Assembly: GCF_000002875.2 (NCBI RefSeq)
Contig: NC_009396.2
Location: forward strand, 379,501-443,500
From: Leishmania infantum JPCM5
Lineage: Eukaryota > Euglenozoa > Kinetoplastea > Trypanosomatida > Trypanosomatidae
DNA length: 64,000 bases
Direction: 5' to 3'
Under the pieces are notes generated by a model. The model saw only the letters and a program-made list of their open reading frames with translations, was not told the DNA's origin and made no database searches. Below are positions 30,548-41,470 of the stretch, one piece after another. How positions within the stretch are numbered: position 1 is the first letter of the stretch; every line of letters begins with the position of its first letter. Made by a program: the position numbers and the translations under genes.

Positions 30548-31571
30548 ATGGGGGCCGCGGACGGCGCGACCGCGAGCGTGTGCACAGCGCGTCGCAGCCG
30601 CACCAGCGCGTGCCGTGTTCCCTGGGCGTGCGGCGGCCGCAGCCACGCATGGCGCGTCGCAGCTGTCTGGGTGGCGGAGGCACCGGCGCGCTGTAGCACG
30701 ATGGGCTGGCCACACGCGAGGCTGCTGCTGCGTCGAGTGGGCGGCGTTGCTGCTTGTACGCGCTGACTGGTGCACCCGTGCGTGCATGTGCAGAGCGGCG
30801 TGAGCGCGCACAGGCGTGCATATGCCGCCACGCTCACACGGGAGTGGTGTGGCCTGCTGCGCTGGTCTCCCTCTGTTGGACGCAGGGCTGCGGGTAGGCG
30901 GTGCGGGCTGCCGGGCTGGCGGGCGCGCACGTGCGCGAGTGCTGGGTGGTGCGCGCCGCTGCTCTCCCGCTGCTCTCCGCCGAGCACCCCCTCGCCGACG
31001 AGCCGCTGCCGCTGCCTCGCACGTCCTTCTCTCTCTGTGTGAGGTGCATGATAATGGTATGCGGATGCTGGTGGGGCTGCGCATGGGCGCTCGCCTCTCT
31101 CCCACACGCGGGCTCGACGTATCCGTGCTGTCAGCGCTCCTGCCCACCGCCCCCACGCGTGTGTGCGCGCGCTCTGGCGCTGCTGCCGCTGGCGCTGTTG
31201 TGTGTGTGCAGGGGCGCTCCCGCCCGCCGGCCATGCTCTCTGTTTCGCTGGCCGGCCTCTCTACGCCGCTGGCGTGGGCGGAGCTCCGCGCTGCGTATCG
31301 CTCGCCCCTCCCTGCCCCTCGCTTCCTCCTCCTCATGTGCACTGCTCCCTCCCTCTCCCTCCCTCTACACTCCTCGCTGTCCTCTCGGCCGACCTCCACG
31401 GACACGCAGACGTGCGTGCGCATACACACCACCCCTCACCTCGCTGCTGCTGCTGTGACAGCTCCACGGACCCTGCCCAGTCGCTGCTCCCCCGCCACTC
31501 GCCTCTGTCCCCCGCACGAGGCTACGCACGACGTGCCGGCCACCCCGCACTGCTCTTGACCCTGACTGCGA
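30548..31571. repeat. Array block P (PSA upstream region), copy 4
   Basis: It matches 48573-49675. The last part has lost 68 bp, so the predicted PSA 4 5' UTR is only 162 nt, against about 230 in copies 2, 3, 5, 6 and 7. No gene is seen. Confidence 0.7.
31301..31409 (+). promoter_or_regulatory. Polypyrimidine tract and spliced-leader acceptor, PSA copy 4
   Basis: The pyrimidine run with two ctccctccct units ends at the AG 31408-31409. Confidence 0.6.
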
Positions 31572-32825
31572 ATGGCGCTGTGCGTGCGTCGGCTGGTGCT
31601 GGCGGCGACCCTCGCCGCTGTGGTGGCGCTGCTGCTGTGCACGAGCAGTGCGCCGGTGGCGCGTGCTGTTAAGGAGGACAACCTCACTGAAACCCAAAAG
31701 TCGAACACGCTGGCGGTGCTGCAGGCGTTTGGGCGTGCGATCCCTGAGGTTAAGAAACTGTGGAAGGGCGACGACTTCTGCTCGTGGAAGTACGTGTACT
31801 GCTACCCCTCCGCCGTCGGCGTACTGATGGACAGCGTGGATTATGCCGGGTCGCTGCCGGAGATGCCTGCGGGCGTCGACTACACCAACGTCGTGATCAC
31901 GCAGCTCGACTTCAGCGCAAAGGGCCAGAGGCTGAGCGGGACGCTGCCCGCCTCGTGGAGCTCGATGACATCGCTGGTGTCGTTGTGGCTTGAAGGGTGC
32001 GAACGTGTTACCGGGACGCTGCCCGCCTCGTGGAGCTCGATGACATCGCTGAGCGATCTCAATCTGCATGGCACTCAGGTCTCCGGCAGTCTGCCGCCCC
32101 AGTGGAGCTCGATGACATCGCTGGCCACGCTTTCTCTGCGGCTCACGAAGGTCTCCGGCAGTCTGCCGTCCGAGTGGAGCTCGATGACATCGCTGACCCT
32201 TCTCGATCTGCAGGGCACTAAGGTCTCCGGCAGTCTGCCGTCCGAGTGGAGCGGGATGAAGAGTGCGGAGGTCCTGCAGCTGCAGGACTGCGACCTGTCC
32301 GGCAGTCTGCCCTCCTCGTGGTCTGCGATGCCGAAGCTGCGGGAAGTCTTACTGAGCGGCAACCACTTCTGCGGGTGTGTGCCTGAGTCGTGGACGTTGA
32401 AACGTAAGCTTATGGTCACCATTGAGGCAGACCACGAGGGCAGGAACTGCAAGCTTGAGAATAAGTGCCGCCCAGCTGCACCCACAACGACGACCACGAC
32501 CACAAGCACGACTACTAAGCGGCCAACTGCATCCACGAGCACCACGACGACCACCACTGTCCCGCCGACTCTACCCTCCACCACTGCCACCCCAACAGCC
32601 ACGCCTACTCCTGCCCCCGAGACGGAGTGCGAGGTGGATGGGTGTGAGGTGTGCGAGGAGGACTCCGCGGCGAGGTGCGCCAGGTGCCGTGAGGGATACT
32701 TCGTGACGAGCGAGAAGACGTGCTTGATGACCACCGATGGTGGCCTTGCGGCCGCGTTGAGCGGAGCGGCTGCTGCCGCTGCTGTGTGCATGGCTGTGCT
32801 GCTGAGCGTGGGGCTGGCGGCGTGA
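31572..32825 (+). CDS. PSA-2: PSA-2/GP46 surface antigen, copy 4 (intact, six LRRs)
   Basis: The product has 417 residues. After the signal peptide the N-cap is of the second subfamily (NLTETQKSNTL, then YCYPSAVGVLMDSVDYAG), shared with copies 1 and 8. Six LRRs are followed by NHFCGCVPESW, an irregular Thr/Ser/Pro linker of about 55 residues without the KPP repeat, the Cys module with EEDSAARC, and CLMTTDGG lacking the last Cys. The GPI signal is intact. The NLT near the N-terminus is a possible N-glycosylation site. Confidence 0.92.
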   Translation: MALCVRRLVLAATLAAVVALLLCTSSAPVARAVKEDNLTETQKSNTLAVLQAFGRAIPEVKKLWKGDDFCSWKYVYCYPSAVGVLMDSVDYAGSLPEMPAGVDYTNVVITQLDFSAKGQRLSGTLPASWSSMTSLVSLWLEGCERVTGTLPASWSSMTSLSDLNLHGTQVSGSLPPQWSSMTSLATLSLRLTKVSGSLPSEWSSMTSLTLLDLQGTKVSGSLPSEWSGMKSAEVLQLQDCDLSGSLPSSWSAMPKLREVLLSGNHFCGCVPESWTLKRKLMVTIEADHEGRNCKLENKCRPAAPTTTTTTTSTTTKRPTASTSTTTTTTVPPTLPSTTATPTATPTPAPETECEVDGCEVCEEDSAARCARCREGYFVTSEKTCLMTTDGGLAAALSGAAAAAAVCMAVLLSVGLAA

Positions 32826-33979
32826 GGATGCCGCTACTGTCACGCGCAGGCGGCGGCACCCGCTGCGTGGCACACGACTGCGTGCTTGCGTGCAGCACCG
32901 CGCCCTGCATTGGCGTGCGTGTGCGCGTCTGTGTGTGCATGGCTGCTGACGGTGCCTTTCGTCCTGCCTCTCGCTGCCTCTGCCTCTCTCCGCGTGTGAA
33001 TGCTGTGGGCTGTGTTTGGGGCTCTCGTGCGGCGCTGCTGTACGGCTGCTGCTTCTTCTCCACCCTCCTCTCTCGCATGCCGGCGAGGGAGGGGTGGCAC
33101 GTGCGCGTGTGCCGCTGCGCTTGCGAGTGCGTCTGTGCGTGGGCCCTCACCACGTGCTCCGGTCACGCCTTTTCGGCTGGCCACTCGCGGCGCTGAGGGC
33201 GGTGTGCCCCTCCCCCGAGCGCCGTCGCACTCTCTTCCACGCGCCTGCGCGGGCTTCTTCGTGTGCTGTGCTCAGCCGTGCGCTCTCACCTCTTTCCCTT
33301 TTCATTCGCTTGTCTTCTCTCTTCTCCCCCCGCACTGCGGTCTCCCCTCCTCTGCCGTGCGGTGCGCAGGCGGGTGACTTGCCGTTGCGTCTCCCCCTTT
33401 CGTGGAGCGCTGAGCCGATCCCCCTTCGGCCTCCCTCCTCCCTCCTCCCGTGTGGGTCCTGTCTGTTGTACATCGTCGGACCGTCTCTGAGCATCGCCTC
33501 TCCGCCTCGTCCGCAGAGCCGCGCTCGCCTGTGCCGCCTCTCGGACTTTATCCTTACTGTGTATTCTCACGGTGCGTCTCCGTGTGTGTGTGTGTGCCAC
33601 GCACCGCTTCTTCCATGTGTGTCCTTGCTTGCTCTCGTCTGCCCCCCCTCCCTCTGCCTCACACATTCCGTGCGTGTGTGCATCACCGTTGGGCGGCGAC
33701 ATCGGTGCCCGTCCCTGCCACCCTCTACTCCCTCATTCTCTTGCCACTTCGTGGGCGGTGCGTGCATGCATGGATGTATATACACGCATAGAGGGGTGGG
33801 GACGCGTGCGTGTGTGCGCGTACACACGCATGTGTGTCGGTGCACCACTATATATATATGTGTGTGCGTGTACGCCGACAGACAGGTGTGTGGGTGCGCA
33901 TGTACATGTAGACATGCGTATCGATGTATATAGCCAACCGCGTGCCGTGTGTAGGCGTGTGTGCGTGTATATCAGTGTG
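32826..33979. repeat. Array block D, short form, after PSA copy 4
   Basis: It has the same proximal-distal join as after PSA 3. No gene is seen. Confidence 0.7.
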
Positions 33980-34634
33980 TGCCGGCACGTGTGTCGCGCC
34001 ACGCTCTCTTGCCCGCCTCCCCTGTGCCTGTCACTCGCTCTGGGCGCGCTGGCGGCGGGCGCCGGGTGGTGGCCGCGCGGAAAGTGGGCGGCGGCCCTTC
34101 CCTATTTCTGTCTTTCGCTATTTCTCTGTTTCCTACTCGCGTGAACAAACGAAAGCTGCTCGGCCCCGTGGCCCCGACCCGCGCCGTGGGAGGGGGAAAT
34201 GCGTTGTGGTAACGCCGATGACGATGGGCGTTGTGGCGAGGACCGTGCGCGGAGGCTGTCGCGACGGTGGCGTGCAGCGCGGGCCTCTGGACATGCGTGC
34301 GTGCCGTCTCTCCCCACCGTTGCTCCTCTCCCTGCCTGCCCAGACATCATCTCTCTCTGCCTGCCCTCCCCCTCCGCCGCGCCTGAGCCCTGTGCACTGC
34401 CTGCCCGGCTGCGTGCGTGTGCGTGTCTCCGTCTGTGCCCGGGGCACCACTCATTCACAGGGAGGACAGCACCGCCGCCCGCACTGCGCCTGCTGCCACA
34501 TGCGCCCGTGGCGCCTGCGAGCATGCGCGCACACGGACGGCGAGGGGAGACGCGACAGCACCCATCGGTGGAGCTGCGCCCTGTGCTGTGAAGCTCTTGT
34601 TTCAGTGCCCTCCCTGCCGTGCCGCCGCAACCGC
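33980..34634. repeat. Array block A, copy 5 (655 bp class)
   Basis: It has the 74-bp segment (about 34506-34579) otherwise seen only in copy 1, but the right-half variant cgtgaacaaacg, so it is a mosaic of the two classes. Confidence 0.8.
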
Positions 34635-34897
34635 GCCGCGACGACGGCTGCCACGCTACCGCGGAGGACGGTGCCGCCGGACCGGCCATGGGCGTGACGC
34701 GTGGCGCACCCGTGGCGGCGCGCGATGGGCGCCGGCGTCGTGCGGCTGCCACACCCTCGCCACGGCCGGGCGCTCCTGTGCTTCGTGGTGCGCGATCCGG
34801 TTGCCTGCGCCGTGGCGAGGCCGCGCACGCCTACGCTGCCTTGCCCGGCGTATGCCTCGTCCTCGCTGCTGTGGGAGGTGCGGGCGCACGCGCCGCC
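34635..34897. repeat. Array block B, copy 6 (head only)
   Basis: It matches 28328-28590 and is cut by gap 7. Confidence 0.7.
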
Positions 34898-34998
34898 NNN
34901 NNNNNNNNNNNNNNNNNNNNNNNNNNNNNNNNNNNNNNNNNNNNNNNNNNNNNNNNNNNNNNNNNNNNNNNNNNNNNNNNNNNNNNNNNNNNNNNNNN
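34898..34998. other. Assembly gap 7
   Basis: There are 101 N. The left flank is block B and the right flank is a short-form block D. The unit order requires the rest of B, COXIV, C/P and a PSA gene in between, so one PSA gene is probably hidden here. Confidence 0.9.
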
Positions 34999-35962
34999 TG
35001 GGGCTCTCGTGCGGCGCTGCTGTACGGCTGCAGAATATTCTCCACCCTCCTCTCTCGCATGCCGGCGAGGGAGGGGTGGCACGTGCGCGTGTGCCGCTGC
35101 GCTTGCGAGTGCGTCTGTGTGTGGGCCTTCACCACGTGCTACGGTCACGCCTTCTCGGCTGGCCACTCGCGGCGCTGAGGGCGGTGTGCCCTTCCCCTCG
35201 AGCGCCGTCGCACTCTCTTCCGCGCGCCTGCGCGGGCTTCTTCGTGCGCTGTGCTCAGCCGTGCGCTCTCACCTCTTTCCCTTTTCATTCGCTTGTCTTC
35301 TCTCTTCTCCCCCCGCACTGCGGTCTCCCCTCCTCTGCCGTGCGGTGCGCAGGCGGGTGACTTGCCGTTGCGTCTCCCCCTTTCGTGGAGCGCTGAGCCG
35401 ATCCCCCTTCGGCCTCCCTCCTCCCTCCTCCCGTGTGGGTCCTGTCTGTTGTACATCGTCGGACCGTCTCTTCGTGTTGCCTCTCCGCACCTTCCGCAAA
35501 TCTGCGCTCGCCTGTGCCGCCTCTCGGACTTTATCCTTACTGTGATTGTATTCTCACGGTGCGTCTCCGTGTGTGTGTGTGCCACGCACCGCCTCTTCCA
35601 TGTGTGTCCTTGCTTGCTCTCGTCTGCCCCCCCCCTCTGCCTCACACATTCCGTGCGTGTGTGCATCACCGTTGGGCGGCGACATCGGTGCCCGTCCCTG
35701 CCACCCTCTACTCCCTCATTCTCTTGCCACTTCGTGGGCGGTGCGTGCATGCATGGATGTATATACACGCATAGAGGGGTGGGGACGCGTGCGTGTGTGC
35801 GCGTACACACGCATGTGTGTCGGTGCACCACTATATATATATGTGTGTGCGTGTACGCCGACAGACAGGTGTGTGGGTGCGCATGTACATGTAGACATGC
35901 GTATCGATGTATATAGCCAACCGCGTGCCGTGTGTAGGCGTGTGTGCGTGTATATCAGTGTG
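34999..35962. repeat. Array block D, short form, without a visible PSA gene
   Basis: It starts at the equivalent of 26797 and matches the region after PSA 3, except cagaatattctcc replacing cttcttctcc next to the gap. Confidence 0.7.
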
Positions 35963-36528
35963 TGCCGGCACGTGTGTCGCGCCACGCTCTCTTGCCCGCC
36001 TCCCCTGTGCCTGTCACTCGCTCTGGGCGCGCTGGCGGCGGGCGCCGGGTGGTGGCCGCGCGGAAGGTGGGCGGCGGCCCTTCCCTATTTCTGTCTTTCG
36101 CTATTTCTCTGTTTCCTACTCGCGTGAACAAACGAAAGCTGCTCGGCCCCGTGGCCCCGACCCGCGCCGTGGGAGGGGGAAATGTGTTGTGGTAACGCCG
36201 ATGACGATGGGCGTTGTGGCGAGGACCGTGCGCGGAGGCTGCCGCGACGGTGGCGTGCAGCGCGGGCCTCTGGACATGCGTGCGTGCCGTCTCTCCCCAC
36301 CGTTGCTCCTCTCCCTGCCTGCCCAGACATCATCTCTCTCTGCCTGCCCTCCCCCTCCGCCGCGCCTGAGCCCTGTGCACTGCCTGCCCGGCTGCGTGCG
36401 TGTGCGTGTCTCCGTCTGTGCCCGGGGCACCACTCATTCATAGGGAGGACAGCACCCATCGGTGGAGCTGCGCCCTGTGCTGTGAAGCTCTTGTTTCAGT
36501 GCCCTCCCTGCCGTGCCGCCGCAACCGC
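35963..36528. repeat. Array block A, copy 6 (566 bp class)
   Basis: It carries the right-half variant. In the variable part it keeps cacccatcggtggagctg, a remnant of the 74-bp region different from copies 4 and 8. Confidence 0.8.
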
Positions 36529-37188
36529 TGCTGGCTGCGAGGCCGCGGCGCCGGTGGCGAGGACTGGCGGTCGCCGAGGTCCGCGTGTGCGCGGCTGACG
36601 GCCGAGCTTTCCGCCTGGAGTGGAGCGGATGGCACGCACGTGGGGTGCGGGGGCCCGCACGGCTGGACGGCTGACCCGCGGTCGCGGCCGGCGGCGTCGT
36701 CCATGTGCTCTGCCACGCCTCGCGGGTGGGCTGGCTGGGCACGTGCAGCAGCAGCGCGCCCGCTCCTCCTGCGCGGCTGCGTGGGCGTGCCTGAGTCCGA
36801 CGGCGTGCTGCGGCGGCTGTGCGAGGCCCGTGAAGTCGGCGGCATCGTCTCTGCGCAGACGGCGTCCTGTGATGCGCCTGCCGACAGCCGCCACGCTGCG
36901 CACCACAGGCCATCCGAGTCGGTGGCGGTGGGGTGGCTGACGAGACAAGTAGAGCGCGTGCGCGCCTCTGCGGTGCTGCGAGCAATACTGCGGCTGCCGG
37001 GTGTCGGTGCTGCTGCGACGGCGACGGCGGCTGCGCCCGCCGAGGCGTGCGTGGGGGCCGCCATGGCTGTTGCGCTTGGGGTGGTGGCCGAGTACGTGCC
37101 GGTCCGGCTGCACGCGGCTCTTGCGGTGGCCTGCGGTCTCGCCGACCCCGCGGCGGCGCCAGCTTGCTCGCCGACAGCGGCGGCGTGA
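36529..37188 (+). pseudogene. Decayed reading frame X, copy 7 (tail only)
   Basis: Only the second half is present, and it reads from block A into CARLTAELSAWSGADG and on to the stop at 37186-37188. The N-terminal pieces are deleted. Confidence 0.3.
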
Positions 37189-38947
37189 CGCGACTGGAGA
37201 AGGCTGGGCAGCGGAAGGGCACGCCCCCCTTGCTGGCCGTGCTCGGCGAGAGGAAGCCGAGGACGGAGGGTGGCGCGCCGTGGGCGTGGCGTGGGCGCAC
37301 GACGGGCCTCGCCATCGCGGCGCGACGCACGGCACACGCCGTGCAGGGTGGGCGAGCAAGGGTGTGCGGGGGAGGGGACGCCGTCGCCTCTGCTGCGTGC
37401 TGTGCGGGAGGGCGGCCGCGTGCGTGGGGACAGGTGCAACTGTCCGTCCCGCCCCCGATGCGGGTGGAGCGCGCTGGAGCCCGTCTGTATGCGCATGCGC
37501 ACTGCTGCTGTGGCCAGCCTCCCTTCTGCGCCGCCGCGTCGCAGGCCGCACCGCTGCGTTGAGACACGGCGCGCGCCGGTGGGTGGGGTGAGGCCGGGAA
37601 TGACTTCTGCTTGGCTTGCTTGCGTGCGAGCATGCTGGTGGGCTGTTGGCTGGGCGGACTCGGCACGGTGCACCCCATCCCTCCTCCCTGCGGCCCCTCG
37701 TGCCCCCTCTCCCCTCATCCCTGCGCATGCGGGGCGGCTCGTGGTGGTGGCAGGGGTAGGCCCCTGCGGCGTAGGGGGAGGCGAGGGCGATGCGTCGCGG
37801 CCGGTGTCGGCGGTGAGGTTGTGGATGGCGTGGCGCCGGAGCGACGTGCGGCAGCGGACGCGCTTGTGCCGTCCGCATGGCGGGCGAGGGGTCAACGGGG
37901 CTCGGGCGTCTCCCACCCGGCCCTTGCTGCCTGCTGGTGGGGAGCCTGAGCCACGCCGAGGGGGACGCACGGGGTGGCTGCCGGCACGGTGTGCGCTGCT
38001 GTGGGGCGACCTGCGTGGGGGATGGGTGGGCAGAGGCTGTGCAGGGGACCGTGCTCATGCTGCTGGGCCGCGCGCGGGGGCGGCGCGGGGTGTAGCGTGG
38101 CGCCGGCCTGCTGCTGTAGGGCGGGAGATGGACGCGTCGAAGGGGAGCTGCTTGCGCTGTGGCAGACATCGCCACCCCGGGTGCCGCCTGGGACTCGCCG
38201 CTGTCCTCACCTGCCACGTGCGGCCACCCACGCATGCGGGCGGCGAGCGACATCGGCACTCATGAGGGTTTTGTGTCCTGTGCTTCCACACCCCCAGCGC
38301 GCTTGGACAGCGCGCCCATGCAGCGGTGGGGGCCTCATGGGCAGAGGGGGTGCCCGCGCCACTGCCTGCTCTCTTGGCCCCGCGTGTCCTCCCTCGGTGA
38401 TGGGGGCGAGCAAGCGAGTGCCCCTCGCGGGCCTCTCCCGCCCCACCGAGCAGCGAGAGGCACACGTGAGCCACAACGGCGGCCTCGCCTGTGCTGCCTG
38501 CGCGTGGCGAGCGGGCGCGTGCAGCCGCATCCTTCCCCCGCGTGTGCGCACACACCCGTCCGTGGGCGGTGCCGGCGTCTTGCGCGGCGTTGCTCGGCGG
38601 TCGCTTTTCCTTTGCTCTCGTCGACTCTGGCGCAGGGTGGTGGGGGCTGCCACCCGGACACGCCCAGGCTGGCGTGGCTGAAGGCATCGCCGCTGTAGCC
38701 GCAACGGGTACGAGTGCGCGCGAGCAGGCGCAGCAGCAGTGGCGGCTGTGGTGCGGGGGTGGTGTTTCCGCCTCCCCCTCTCGGCGTCACTGGCGCCCCT
38801 ACCATGCGTAGCGCGTGGTCGTGCTGCCCGTGCTGCTGTGTTGAACCGTGCTTGATGCTTGCTCCCACTGCGACGCACTTGGCCACTGCCCTGCCGCTCA
38901 TCGTTATTGGTTTCATGGAGGGGTTCGTGCCGCGTCGCACAGCTCTG

Positions 38948-38970
38948 CACACACACGCACACACACACGT

Positions 38971-39004
<34 letters not shown>
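38948..39004. repeat. (CA)n tract before COXIV copy 3
   Basis: This 57-bp tract contains one CACACGTA motif. It is the shorter allele of the 160-bp tract before copy 1. Confidence 0.9.
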
Positions 39005-39005
<1 letters not shown>

Positions 39006-39124
39006 AGGCTGCCGAGCACAGGGCCGCGCCGCGCCGGTCGCCGCTTGTCTGCGCTCTTCGCGGGGGGGGGTCGAGCGCGCACGTGCGTTTGTGCGTGCGG
39101 GGGTGGCTGATGCGTTTGCTTCGC

Positions 39125-39141
39125 TCTCCCTACTCGTGCAG
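39125..39141 (+). promoter_or_regulatory. Polypyrimidine tract and spliced-leader acceptor, COXIV copy 3
   Basis: The run ctctccctactcgtgcag ends at the AG 39140-39141, slightly different from the other copies, 14 bases before the ATG. Confidence 0.5.
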
Positions 39142-39155
39142 CCCCCTGCCTGGTG

Positions 39156-39476
39156 ATGCTGCGCTGTGCCCCTAGCAAGCTGTTCCGCGCCACGCCGCTG
39201 CTGCGTGTGTGGGCCGCGGAGGAGGACGACGCGAGCGCCCCGCGGACGACCTTCCGGAACGTGAGGCCCGGCCGGCTGCTGCGGCTGTGGCGCCAGATGC
39301 GGCAGCGCGCATGGATCCTGTACGCGTGGGATGAGGAGTGGGTGTCGCCGATGCAGGAGGGCTACCTGCACCAGCAGCGTCTCGAGCAGGTGTGCTTCGC
39401 GCCGCTGTCCGCGTACGGCATGGTGCCTGGCAGCTACTGCGATCCCCTGCGTACAACACCAAGAGCCCGGACGTCG
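39156..39476 (+). CDS. COXIV: Cytochrome c oxidase subunit IV, copy 3 (5' part, cut by gap)
   Basis: The first 98 codons match copy 1 exactly. At about 39451 one T is missing (ctgcgtac for ctgctgtac), and the next 25 bases diverge before the N run. As this is the contig end, base-call error is more likely than a true pseudogene. The 3' end is in the gap. Confidence 0.65.
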
Positions 39477-39576
39477 NNNNNNNNNNNNNNNNNNNNNNNN
39501 NNNNNNNNNNNNNNNNNNNNNNNNNNNNNNNNNNNNNNNNNNNNNNNNNNNNNNNNNNNNNNNNNNNNNNNNNNNN
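39477..39576. other. Assembly gap 8
   Basis: It lies between COXIV residue about 100 and block C at the equivalent of 47700, so about 1.5 kb is missing, including most of COXIV copy 3. Single ambiguous n at 39607 and 39817 show weak data nearby. Confidence 0.9.
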
Positions 39577-41470
39577 ACCCTCCCCCTGCCCTGCGATCTG
39601 CTCCCGNTGATGCGCGACTGCGGACGGTGCCGATGCTCTGCCTTCCGTCTCCTCTACGCGCCCTTGCGTGTCTCTCGGCAGGCCTCGGGGCATCACGCAC
39701 GCACCCGCACATACACGTGCGTGCGTCTGTGCGCGTGCGCGTGTGCCTCTCTTGCTGGCCGCCTCTGTCGCGGCCGGCGCGTGCTGCTGCTGGCCGGGCA
39801 ACGGGCGCATGCAGTCNCCCAGGCCCGCATCTCCGTCCGCGTCCGGTGCACTGCTTGCGTGCCTCACCGCCCGTGGCATCCGCCTCTGCCTGCTGGTATG
39901 CTGCGCGCCCCCTCGCTCTCCTCCTCCCTGCCCTGCGCCGCCCGCCCCGCAAGAGCCATGCACGCGCGTCGGCTCCCCTGACCGCCTGTGCTCACGAGCA
40001 GCCGCGGAGGGTGGGGGAGGCGAACGGATGCCGGTGCGGCTGTGCGTGCCGATGGAGGGCATCCGGATGCCGCGCTGCCGCCCGTGCCGCCGTCGCGGTG
40101 GCGTTGCGGGTGTCTCTTGTCTGGTTTGCTTTGCCGCTGCGTGCTGAGCGGAGGCGTGCGCGGCGGGCGGGGCGTTCCTGAGCGCGCCGCGGACTCCGCA
40201 CACCGGGTGCGGTGAGCTGGAGGACTCGGTGGCCGGCGCTTGGAGCGATGTGGTGGGGAGGGGCTGAGGGCGTCGAGCCGCTGAGTGGCGCCGTGCGCGC
40301 GTGACGGAACGCACATCGCAGGGTGGGCTGTGCCGGCCGCCTGGCCAACTGCTCGCGCGGGTGTGCGCCGGCGCCCTGGATGAGCGGTGGCAGTGTGTGC
40401 CCTGCGGCCGTGATGGGGGCCGCGGACGGCGCGACCGCGAGCGTGTGCACAGCGCGTGGCTGCGGCACCAGCGCGTGCCGTGTGCCCTGGGCGTGCGGCG
40501 GCCGCAGCCACGCATGGCGCGCCGCCGCCGTGTGGGTGGCGGAGGCACCGGCGCGCTGTAGCACGATGGGCTGGCCATACGCGACGTGGCTGCTTGTACG
40601 CGCTGACTGGTGCACCCGCGCGTGCATGTGCAGAGCGGCGTGAGCGCGCACAGGCGTGCATATGCCGCCACGCTCACACGGGAGTGGTGTGGCCTGCTGC
40701 GCTGGTCTCCCTCTGTTGGACGCAGGGCTGCTGGTAGGCGGTGCGGGCTTGCGGGGGCGCACGTGCGCGAGTGCTGGGTGGTGCGTGCCGCTGCTCTCCC
40801 GCTGCTCTCCGCCGAGCACCCCCTCGCCGACGAGCCGCTGCCGCTGCCTCGCACATCCTTCTCTCTCTGTGCGAGGTGCATGATAATGGTATGCGGATGC
40901 TGGTGGGGCTGCGCATGGGCGCTCGCCTCTCTCCCACACGCGGGCTCGACGTATCCGTGCTGTCAGCGCTCCTGCCCACCGCCCCCACGCGTGTGTGCGC
41001 GCGCTCTGGCGCTGCTGCCGCTGGCGCTGTTGTGTGTGTGCAGGGGCGCTCCCGCCCGCCGGCCATGCTCTCTGTTTCGCTGGCCGGCCTCTCTACGCCG
41101 CTGGCGTGGGCGGAGCTCCGCGCTGCGTATCGCTCGCCCCTCGCTGCCCCTCGCTGCCCCTCCTCATGTGCACTGCTCCCTCCCTCTCCCTCCCTCTACA
41201 TTCCTCGCTGTCCCCTCGGCCGACCTCCACGGGCACGCAGACGTGCGTGCGCATACACACCACCCCTCACCTCGCTGCTGCTGCTGTGACAGCTCTACGG
41301 ACCCTGCCCAGTCGCTGCGCCCCCGCCGCTCGCCTCTGTCCCCCGCACGAGGGTACCTACGACGTGCCGGCCACCCCGCTCTGCCCGATAAGCTGAGCTG
41401 GCGCTCACGCCCGAGCAATCCCGCGCACGGATCTGCTGCCGCCCCGCACTGCTCTTGACCCTGGCTGCGA
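39577..41470. repeat. Array block C/P (PSA upstream region), copy 5
   Basis: It is collinear with 47700-49675 with small deletions (about 40 bp near 39842). No gene is seen. The 5' UTR of PSA 5 is predicted at 230 nt. Confidence 0.7.
41135..41240 (+). promoter_or_regulatory. Polypyrimidine tract and spliced-leader acceptor, PSA copy 5
   Basis: The pyrimidine-rich stretch has no AG from 41116 until 41239-41240. Confidence 0.6.

Larger units (their letters stand above)
36529..39155. repeat. Array block B, copy 7 (head deleted)
   Basis: Block A joins directly to the sequence equivalent to 3214 (tgctggctgcgaggcc), removing about 630 bp. A second deletion near 37692 removes about 120 bp present at 20333. 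The rest leads to COXIV copy 3. Confidence 0.75.

Noticed and set aside
39443..39476. COXIV copy 3 as a true frameshifted pseudogene
   Set aside because: The missing base and following mismatches are within 30 bases of a gap, with ambiguous calls nearby; contig-end error is the simpler explanation.
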